The position numbers and the translations under genes are program-made. A stretch of 64,000 nt of DNA from Candidatus Handelsmanbacteria bacterium (GTDB lineage Bacteria; Latescibacterota; UBA2968; UBA8231): positions 1-64,000 of the forward strand of contig VGJS01000013.1 in the NCBI GenBank assembly GCA_016867395.1, in the 5' to 3' direction. Of this stretch, positions 1 to 6,584 are shown piece after piece. A model generated the notes under the pieces. That model had not been told where the DNA came from, searched no databases, and saw only the letters and a list, made by a program, of their open reading frames with translations. The number at the start of each line of letters is the position of its first letter. Within the stretch, counting starts at the first letter, position 1.

Positions 1-712
1 CGTAATGCAGCGGATTCCGTCTGAGTGCCGCCAAGGCTTTTTCGAAAAGGATCCCGCAGTCGAGCAGGCGCACTTGCGACTTGCCGATTACGCCCAGCCG
101 CAAGCCTTCGTCACCCAGGGTCTCCTGCACGCGATCATAGCGCTGTGCAAACCCCCTAAATCCATGGGGAAGGTAGGTTTTGGTGAAGGTGCGTTCCTGG
201 GCATGGGTGGTCGTGTATTCCATTGGCGCGCCGAACAGGCATGGCGGCTGCACATACTCCTCGATCGCGTGCATCGAGGTGTTGGGTTTCAGCCCGCAAC
301 CGACCATCAGGATCTTCCCTCCCCGATGAAACAGCTTGTTGAAGGGGGAGTGGTGGCCGCAGGGGGTACTGTCGTAGCCATGCGTATCGAGCAGCTCATG
401 CACCTTATAACCAATGCCACAGACCGAGTGGGTCGGGTGTTGGCTTCTGACCGTGCCCGCACGGGTGCGGAAATACTCGCTGGGGAACCCCACACAGGAG
501 GGGGTCGTGTTGGTGTTGTGGATATTCGGTGGCTGCTGTTGGTAGGATTAACCTGGCATGAGCAACGTGCCATACTCGCCCAGCACCTCCAGCATGGCGA
601 GTAGGAACTCCTCCGGATCGCGAATACCCAGGGACTTGAAGGAGGAATGCACCAGGACCGTGTCTCCCCTGGGGACCCCGGCTTCTCGAATCTGTTCGGT
701 CAGATTACCCAT
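1..712 (-). pseudogene. Aminoglycoside N(3)-acetyltransferase-like gene, interrupted by an in-frame TAA; 3' end off the window
   Basis: Reading the minus strand from the ATG at 712, the product begins MGNLTEQIREAGV with the family's early 'VLVHSSFKSLG' segment, reaches 'LLMPG', and then meets an in-frame TAA (plus-strand tta at 548-550). The same frame continues open for about 180 codons to the window edge and keeps AAC(3)-type features: a 'PSEYFRTR' segment, a 'HPTHSVCGIG' segment holding the expected His, a 'GHHSPF' motif and a 'MHAIEEY' motif. Members of this acetyl-CoA-dependent family acetylate aminoglycosides or related amines; many environmental homologues have no proven resistance role. 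No base needs to be added or lost to restore the protein, only the stop codon changed. The start overlaps the end of the small upstream gene by 8 bp, indicating translational coupling. Confidence 0.75.
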
Positions 713-908
713 CAGAAGCTACCCAATTCTGCCCCAATAGTGACACCGCCAGATCCTCTACGTCCAGGGCTGCAAGGTCCTCTTCCAGTTCCAGACCCAA
801 TCTCTCCAAGTCCTGGTCTTTGAGCTGCTCCATCTTGCCCAACGACAGTTCCGCATCCAACTCCCGTCCCAACTCGATCAGCTCCAGCTCTGTCAGGGTC
901 GATGCCAT
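705..908 (-). CDS. Small acidic leucine-rich protein, unknown function
   Basis: A 67-residue protein starting MASTLTELELIELGRELD, very rich in Leu, Glu and Asp and predicted to be largely helical. A strong GGAGG Shine-Dalgarno lies five bases before the ATG, and the stop overlaps the start of the AAC(3)-like gene by 8 bp, so the two look like one transcript. There is no signal peptide, membrane segment or cysteine. I do not recognise a family. The combination of a good ribosome binding site, coupling to the next gene and biased composition makes it a likely real small gene; a leader-like or acyl-carrier-like role is speculation only. Confidence 0.5.
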   Translation of the reverse strand: MASTLTELELIELGRELDAELSLGKMEQLKDQDLERLGLELEEDLAALDVEDLAVSLLGQNWVASDG

Positions 909-975
909 GTCATCCTCCAGCGAAGAGTACTCCTCCTTGCTTGCTGGGGATCCGTTTCAGCCAGGATCGCCCCCC

Positions 976-1105
976 TCACAGCGAATGTTCGGTGCGCTCA
1001 ATCACGTGTTGCTGCAGTGCCGGATCGAGACTGGCGAACACCGTGCCGCTAAATCGCGGGGGCGCGTCATGGCGGTGTGGGCGCTGGGACGGGCAGTTCG
1101 ATCAT
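976..1105 (-). other. Possible short coding remnant
   Basis: One minus-strand frame is open for about 40 codons and ends ALQQHVIERTEHSL followed by TGA (tca at 976-978), 67 bp upstream of the small acidic gene and in the same direction. The peptide has natural-looking composition, but no start codon with a ribosome binding site and no family could be recognised. The rest of 909-1214 shows nothing else convincing. It may be the 3' end of a deleted gene or simply chance. Confidence 0.2.
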
Positions 1106-1214
1106 TGAGTAATCAACTCACCAGGCATCGCGGTCACTGACACGCCAGTGCGGTAATGTACACAATTCCCGGGGTCAGGGGCAATCTCGTGAATTGGGTC
1201 ATAAGCAACTGTGT

Positions 1215-1475
1215 TTATGATACTTGCCACTCAGTGCCACTGAACGCCCGGTTGTACAGGTGCCCTTCATCGATCAGGCCGGTGAAGTAGAGGATCTTGT
1301 TCTGTGGCGGGGTGACCTCGGCGCCGATATTGTAGGCCGCCGAATACGGGATCTGGGCCCGCTCTAGTGCCATTGAAGCTCAGCGTATTGCCGAACTTGC
1401 CGGCAACCCAGTTGGCGTCGTTCATTAGCGCCCCGGCCCCGCGGGCCTCCTTGACGGAGGCCTCTGAAATATCTA
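1215..1475 (-). pseudogene. LamG/concanavalin A-like domain remnant
   Basis: Two minus-strand frames together encode pieces of a LamG-type domain: 'GKFGNTLSFNGT' (near 1360-1400) in one frame and 'IPYSAAYNIG', 'ILYFTGLIDEGHLYNRAFSG' and a terminal stop (tta at 1215-1217) in another. The typical LamG order is 'GKfG.AL.FdG' near the start and 'iDEv.lYnraLs' near the end; the roughly 100 residues that normally separate them are missing and the frame shifts between them. This is the decayed carboxy end of a secreted carbohydrate-binding or adhesive protein, not a functional gene. Confidence 0.55.
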
Positions 1476-1659
1476 TAAACCCACTTGTGCCCGGCCTCCT
1501 TCGCGGTCTCTGCCTACACGTGGTCGCGCCGACCAGCGGAGAAGGTTGGGCTCTGTTCATCGGCGGTGGGCCGCCTTTGCCAACCTCCCGTGAATTGCTT
1601 CCGCCGTGCATTGCATCCAGTCCGACGTGCCGTCGGAGAATATGGCCAGGAGGGAAACC

Positions 1660-2577
1660 ATGAGCAACGATGATCTGACCCGCGCGAGGGTGAAGGGTGC
1701 GGACGTGCCACCCGAGCTGATCGCGCCCCTCTCCGATTCATCGTCGCGGCTGGGCGATGCGGCGGAACTGCGCCGGCGCCTGGCCCAGGACGGCTATCTC
1801 TTCCTGCGCGGCGCCCTCGACGCCGAGGCGGTTCGCGCGGCGCGGGCAGAGGTGCTAACACGCCTCGAGGCGGTCGACGAGATCGAGCCGGGCAGTGACG
1901 GGTGCTTCACCGGCCGCTCAAGGCGCGACGAACTCGAGGGCGATCGCGGACGGTTCTGGAAGTCGGTCAGCGACGGGCCGCGCGTGCGACGCATCACCAA
2001 TGGCGCGATGCTCGGCCAGATCGTCGAGTCGGTCGCCGGCGAGCCGGTGCGCGCGATGGACTACCTCTTCCTGCGTGTGGGCGTGCAGGGCCGCGCCACC
2101 GGACTGCATTTCGACTACCCGTTCTTCACGCGCGGGCACGATCAGGTGTGGACGGCGTGGATCCCGCTCGGCGACTGCCCAGTCGAGCGCGGGCCCTTCG
2201 TCGTGGTCGAGAACTCGCATCGCTTTGGCGACCTCACCGGCGCGCTCGCCGGCTTCGATGTCGTACGCAATCCCGAGCGCAAGGCCGATCTCGGCGCTGA
2301 CGCGATCAGCTTCGCCCGCGCCCGTGGCACGCGGCTGCTGAGCGCGAATTTCAGCGCGGGTGACCTGTGCCTCTTCGGCATGTATCTGGGCCATGGCAGC
2401 CTCGATCATCACGATCCGACCGGGCGCGTGCGCGTCTCCTGCGACATCCGTTGGCAGCCGGCGCGGCTGCCGATCGACGAGCGCTATTTCGGCCCCGAGC
2501 CAACCGGCACCACTGGCGCCGGCTACGGCGAGCTCAACGGCGCCAAGCCGCTGACGGTCGAGTGGCACGTCAGGTGA
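1660..2577 (+). CDS. Phytanoyl-CoA dioxygenase (PhyH) family protein
   Basis: A 305-residue Fe(II)/2-oxoglutarate-dependent oxygenase. The double-stranded beta-helix carries the metal triad: H150 and D152 in 'GLHFDYPF' and a distal His at about 245 in 'YLGHGSLDHH', with a basic segment ('GRVRVSCDIRW') for the 2-oxoglutarate carboxylate. An N-terminal 'LAQDGYLFLRGAL' segment is typical of the family. The ATG at 1660 is chosen because AGGAGG (1648-1653) lies just upstream; an in-frame ATG at 1606 has none. The substrate is unknown; bacterial PhyH proteins hydroxylate diverse small molecules. Both flanks are gene remnants, so it stands alone, and a decayed PIN-domain fragment follows immediately. 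Confidence 0.85.
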   Translation: MSNDDLTRARVKGADVPPELIAPLSDSSSRLGDAAELRRRLAQDGYLFLRGALDAEAVRAARAEVLTRLEAVDEIEPGSDGCFTGRSRRDELEGDRGRFWKSVSDGPRVRRITNGAMLGQIVESVAGEPVRAMDYLFLRVGVQGRATGLHFDYPFFTRGHDQVWTAWIPLGDCPVERGPFVVVENSHRFGDLTGALAGFDVVRNPERKADLGADAISFARARGTRLLSANFSAGDLCLFGMYLGHGSLDHHDPTGRVRVSCDIRWQPARLPIDERYFGPEPTGTTGAGYGELNGAKPLTVEWHVR

Positions 2578-2604
2578 GCGACGCCGTCGGAGCGTCGTCC
2601 TTTT

Positions 2605-2765
2605 TGGCGGCGCGGCTCAAAGCGCGATATGCGATTTCGTTCGCAGAGGCGTTTGCCGTGGTCGTGGCCCAGGAGCACCAGGCGGTGCTATTGACCGGCG
2701 ATCCGGAGCTCAAACCCTTGGAAGTCGACGGCATACTGAAAGTCGAATGGTTATCGCGTCGCTGA
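2605..2765 (+). pseudogene. VapC-type PIN-domain toxin, C-terminal fragment
   Basis: The last ~53 codons of a PIN-domain ribonuclease remain: 'ISFAEAFAVVVAQEHQAVLL' followed by 'TGDPELKPLE' and 'ILKVEWL', matching the end of VapC toxins where the conserved Asp of 'aDafa' (here Glu in AEAFA) and of 'TGDpel' contribute to the acidic metal site. The N-terminal half with the first catalytic Asp is absent; the frame runs directly out of the end of the PhyH gene, so the 5' part was probably deleted. No VapB antitoxin gene is present nearby. Confidence 0.6.
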
Positions 2766-2936
2766 GCGCTAGGCAACCGGCGGTCAAGACTCTCCGGCGC
2801 GACCATGCAGCCTCCTGCTCAGACCCGTGGTATCGCTTCTGGTTACCGGGCTATGACCTCGTGCGAAGTGAGGAGTTCCACCCCTGAAGTGTGAAACCCA
2901 CCAGATCACGGACATTTTTCATCGAAGGAGGCGATG

Positions 2937-4574
2937 ATGGCACACAGGGGGATCGGCAAAAGGTGGACCATCGGCGACGGGGCGGCCTGGTCCTTTGTCA
3001 ATGGCCGGTGGGCCGACGGCAGCGGCGGCGAGATCCTGCTTCAGGAGGGGGAACGCCAGAATGGGGTGGTGTATGACGATCAGTCCCGCGTGTTCGTGGC
3101 GGTGCGGCACGACCGGGTTTACGGCGATTTCTCGGCGACCTTTCGTTTCCAGGCCCGCTCCGGGCACAACGGGGTACGCCTGCTCTTCCGGCTGCAGGAT
3201 ATGGGCCGGTACTACGCGCTGGACATGCCCTGGTGCGGTCAGCAGGCCCGCAACCGGCATATGTGGGCCGGGCTGATCCTCGCCGATGGCACCCCGCTGC
3301 AGCGCTACCTGCAGTTTGGGCTGGTGCGGGAACTGACGCCGCGGACCCATCATTGGTACGAGGGGCGGGTGGAGGGCACTGGCTCGCGGATCCGCGCCTG
3401 GATCGAGGGACGCCTGGTGGTGGACGCGCAGGACACGACCTACGAGGCCGGCCTGCTCGGGATCATGGGCATCACCCCCGCCGGGCACGGCTGCGTGACG
3501 GACTTCGCCGACCTGGAGGTGGGAGGCGCCCATCAGCCGCCGCGCGCCTGGAAGGGGCTGGCGCCGCTGCCACCCCACTGGGTGACGCCCTGCCCGGAGA
3601 CCGATCCGGACACCTACCAGGGCTACCCCAGCATCATCCGTAGCGCCTCCGGCCTGCTGACCGCCGGGGTGCCCTTCCACAACCCGGGCGGCCCGGAGGA
3701 ACCGCGCTACCTCAAGTGGGTGCGCTCCCGCGATCATGGCCGGACGTGGTCAAAGCCGGAGCCGGCGACCCTGCACAAGGCGTTCGGCACCAACTTCGTG
3801 CAGCAGGACGGCACCTGGGTGACCCTCCATACCCGGCCGGGTGCGAGGGGCCCTGGCGCGTTCTACACCTACACCTCCAGCGACGATGGCCGCACCTGGC
3901 AGGGGCCGCATCCGCTCACCGTCACCGGCGCCTGGCCGGACGAGTTGACCGAGGCCGGCCCGTCCGGACAACCCCTGCGCCTGCGCGACGGCACGCTCTT
4001 GGTGCCCCTCATGTGCCAGCGGGAATTCCGCGACTACGTCAACGCGATGGTCAGCACGAACTACGTGTTGCGCAGCACCGACGACGGCCAGACCTGGGAA
4101 GCGCCGGCCTGGTGCGATGCCAACAACAGCAGGGAAGCCCTCTTCTGCGTCGGCAACTTCAGCGAGATCGGCCTGGCCGAGACCGAAGACAACGTCGTCA
4201 TCGGGTACGGCCGGCCCGGCCCGTGGCCGTACATGTGGCGGGTGCAGAGCAACGACGGGGGCAGGACCTGGGAGCCGGCGGCCTTCGGCGCCTTTCCCGG
4301 GTACTGCAGCACCCTGACGCGCACGGCCAGCGGCGCGCTGGTCGCCGTGCACCGCTTCCCGTACCTGGGCGCCAATCTCAGTTGGGACAACGGCATCACC
4401 TGGGATGCCGGCACGATCCTGGACTACCCCCTCTGGGCCAACCACCAGGCGCTGGAGGTGGAGCCCGATGTGGTGCTGGTCAACTACATGGGCTACCTCG
4501 GCCGGCCCGGCCAGGCGGATCGGCGCGTGCTGCGGGTGCGCGCCACGCCCTCCGGGCTGGTCGTCGATCCGTAG
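2937..4574 (+). CDS. Sialidase-like BNR/Asp-box beta-propeller protein with N-terminal LamG-like domain
   Basis: 545 residues from the second of two adjacent ATGs (2934 and 2937); the second is preferred because GGAGG at 2927-2931 is then five bases away. Residues ~1-195 form a beta-sandwich of the LamG/3-keto-disaccharide hydrolase type ('FQARSGHNGVRLLFRL'). The rest is a six-bladed propeller with five Asp boxes: SRDHGRTW, SSDDGRTW, STDDGQTW, SNDGGRTW and SWDNGITW. Sialidase-type propellers cleave or bind sialic-acid-like or other sugars; the full arginine triad was not verified, so a strict exosialidase activity is not claimed. No signal peptide is visible. A paralogue of exactly the same predicted length follows. 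Confidence 0.75.
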   Translation: MAHRGIGKRWTIGDGAAWSFVNGRWADGSGGEILLQEGERQNGVVYDDQSRVFVAVRHDRVYGDFSATFRFQARSGHNGVRLLFRLQDMGRYYALDMPWCGQQARNRHMWAGLILADGTPLQRYLQFGLVRELTPRTHHWYEGRVEGTGSRIRAWIEGRLVVDAQDTTYEAGLLGIMGITPAGHGCVTDFADLEVGGAHQPPRAWKGLAPLPPHWVTPCPETDPDTYQGYPSIIRSASGLLTAGVPFHNPGGPEEPRYLKWVRSRDHGRTWSKPEPATLHKAFGTNFVQQDGTWVTLHTRPGARGPGAFYTYTSSDDGRTWQGPHPLTVTGAWPDELTEAGPSGQPLRLRDGTLLVPLMCQREFRDYVNAMVSTNYVLRSTDDGQTWEAPAWCDANNSREALFCVGNFSEIGLAETEDNVVIGYGRPGPWPYMWRVQSNDGGRTWEPAAFGAFPGYCSTLTRTASGALVAVHRFPYLGANLSWDNGITWDAGTILDYPLWANHQALEVEPDVVLVNYMGYLGRPGQADRRVLRVRATPSGLVVDP

Positions 4575-4727
4575 CGCACAGGCATCGCGCAGATCGTAGT
4601 AGAGGGACCCTATTGGGAGTATCACTCGGTCACATGGCGGCGGTTCTTCGTCGTTCGAGGAGTGGGATCGCTGAAAGGTTCGGATTCGTGGCGCAGACCC
4701 CGCCTCACGGAGATTGCGAAAGGAGCC

Positions 4728-6365
4728 TTGGATCTGGCTGCTCAGGACAGAAACTTGCTGCGCATCGGCGATGACCACGGCTGGCACTTTGTCAACGGCG
4801 CCTGGGAAGACGGGACGGACGGCCTCATGGCGGTTCCCGAGCCGTTCCGGCGCAGCGACGGGCTTGGGTTGCAGGGCCACCATTACGCCTTTTGTACCCG
4901 GCTCGCCAGCCGCGACGTGAGGGCGAGGTTCGCGTTTCGGCTCACCGGCCATAGCGATGCGGGGATCATCCTGCGTGCAGCCGACGAAGCGCATTTCTAT
5001 CTGGTGCACTTCCCCAACTGCGGGCAGGGCTCGCGCGCGCAGCACTTCTGGGCGGCCTTCTCCAAGATGGACGAGACGGGCTATCTGAGATGTATCAAGA
5101 TGGAGTTGGTGCGCCGCGTGCCCAGCAACAGCGGGCTGTGGCTGACGGCCGACGTGCGTCTGATCGGCAATAAGCTGACCGTCCGCGTCGGCGAGCACGG
5201 GGTGTTCGAGGCCGAGGATGACAGCTACGCCGAAGCCGGCGCCCTGGGCGTGTTTGCGGTGGGCAGAGCGGACCTCCGCCAGATCGAGGTGGAGAGCCAG
5301 CCGGAGCGCAAGTTCGTCTGGGATGCGAGCATCAAGCAGCCGACCAACTGGTTCCACCCGTGCCCGAAGACGCCGGCCCTCTGGCAGAAACCGGGCGATC
5401 TGGTGCGCCTGCCGGACGGCGAGCTGTTGCTCGCCTACTCGGAGCAGGACCCGCCATACTCCGGGAAATCCACACATTGGGCCACGCGGTCCCGCGATGG
5501 AGGGCGCACCTGGTCGCCGCCGCAACCACATGCCGTGGGACAGGGCGGCGATCAGTGGCTGCCGACCCGCCTGCACCTCACGCCAGGCGGGCGATTGATC
5601 GCGCTCATGTGCCTGGACGACGGCTTCATGGTGGCCGAGTCGGAGGACGCCGGACACACGTGGTCGGCGCCCCAGTCCATCGAAGTCGGCCCGAAGCCAA
5701 AACACCTGAAGAAGATGCACATCGGTCCGCAGGCGTTCGTGAACTGCCGCGACGGCTCGATGATGCTCTTCGTGTACGGCGGCTGCGACCTGACGGCGGA
5801 GGATCTGGGGATTCATACCTGGGGCGCGCTCCACTGCCAGGCCTTTGCCTGCCGCTCCACCGACGATGGCCGCACCTGGTCGCCGCCGGTGAACGTGGAT
5901 CGGGCGTCCTTCCCCATAGACGCCGAGCCTGTGGAGGGCAATCTGGACCTCACGGAGGTCTGTGGCGCGGAGATGGGGCGGGACGGACACCTCATGGCAC
6001 TGGTGCGGCCTGTCTATTCGCCGTGGATGTGGGAGACGTGGTCGAAGGACGGCGGCGCCACGTGGAGCCCCTGCGTGCGCGGTCCCTTCCCCGGCTACGC
6101 GACGCCCAATATGCTGCGGACCTCGGGCGGTGCCGTGCTCGTCGCCCACCGGCTGCCGTCGATGACCGTGCATTGCAGCCGGGACGATGGTCATACCTGG
6201 GACGAGGGCACGCTGATCGACGGCGCCATCTGGGTGATGGGCGGCATGGTCGAGGTGGAGCCGGATGTGGTGCTCTATGTCTACTTTGACTCCCACGAGT
6301 CGCTGATGCGGGCGCAGTTCATCCGGGTGACGCGAGAGGGGCTGGTGCCGCTGAGAAGGAGCTAG
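4728..6365 (+). CDS. Sialidase-like BNR/Asp-box protein, tandem paralogue of the preceding gene
   Basis: Same architecture as its upstream neighbour: LamG-like N-terminal sandwich, then a propeller with five Asp boxes (SRDGGRTW, SEDAGHTW, STDDGRTW, SKDGGATW, SRDDGHTW). I chose a TTG start at 4728 because AGGAG (4721-4725) sits just upstream and it gives 545 residues, identical to the paralogue, with 'IGDDHGWHFVNG' aligning with 'IGDGAAWSFVNG' at the same distance from the start. A longer in-frame start is GTG at 4662. The TAG stop lies inside an 80-bp inverted-repeat element. The pair probably arose by duplication and diverged in substrate. Confidence 0.7.
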   Translation: MDLAAQDRNLLRIGDDHGWHFVNGAWEDGTDGLMAVPEPFRRSDGLGLQGHHYAFCTRLASRDVRARFAFRLTGHSDAGIILRAADEAHFYLVHFPNCGQGSRAQHFWAAFSKMDETGYLRCIKMELVRRVPSNSGLWLTADVRLIGNKLTVRVGEHGVFEAEDDSYAEAGALGVFAVGRADLRQIEVESQPERKFVWDASIKQPTNWFHPCPKTPALWQKPGDLVRLPDGELLLAYSEQDPPYSGKSTHWATRSRDGGRTWSPPQPHAVGQGGDQWLPTRLHLTPGGRLIALMCLDDGFMVAESEDAGHTWSAPQSIEVGPKPKHLKKMHIGPQAFVNCRDGSMMLFVYGGCDLTAEDLGIHTWGALHCQAFACRSTDDGRTWSPPVNVDRASFPIDAEPVEGNLDLTEVCGAEMGRDGHLMALVRPVYSPWMWETWSKDGGATWSPCVRGPFPGYATPNMLRTSGGAVLVAHRLPSMTVHCSRDDGHTWDEGTLIDGAIWVMGGMVEVEPDVVLYVYFDSHESLMRAQFIRVTREGLVPLRRS

Positions 6366-6441
6366 TAGTCCTTCACAGAGGAAATGCAGAGATACTGGGG
6401 CGTGGAACCAACCCCTCAAATTCTCTGTGATGGACTAATAG
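6362..6441. repeat. 80-bp element with 19-bp near-perfect terminal inverted repeats
   Basis: The left arm at 6362-6380 (ctagtagtccttcacagag) and the right arm at 6423-6441 are reverse complements at 17 of 19 positions, separated by a 42-bp spacer. The left arm overlaps the stop codon of the second sialidase-like gene. There is no U-tract, so it is not a standard terminator. It could be a MITE-like insertion, a REP-like element or an RNA hairpin protecting the 3' end of the mRNA. Confidence 0.55.
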
Positions 6442-6584
6442 CAGACGACGGCTTCACCAGAGCAGTGCATGCCAGCCAAGACCCAAGTCGTTGGCCCTGG
6501 CGTCTATTGGTGTTCGTTCGTGGTTCTACCTGCTGAATGCAGGTCGAAGCGTGCGCTGAATAGACAAGGGCAAGGAGATTCGCG

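Noticed and set aside
820-1140. Plus-strand ORF of 106 codons
   Set aside because: It lies opposite the small acidic gene and a minus-strand remnant, has no ribosome binding site and a composition typical of a shadow frame.
2766-2936. 29-codon ORF MQPPAQTRGIASGYRAMTSC... in a short gap
   Set aside because: No ribosome binding site and no recognised similarity; chance ORF or unidentifiable scar.
3750-6419. Very long minus-strand open frame (889 codons) opposite the sialidase-like genes
   Set aside because: High-GC antisense frame; composition is rich in His, Arg, Gly and Pro without domains, and the plus-strand genes have clear Asp-box motifs and ribosome binding sites.
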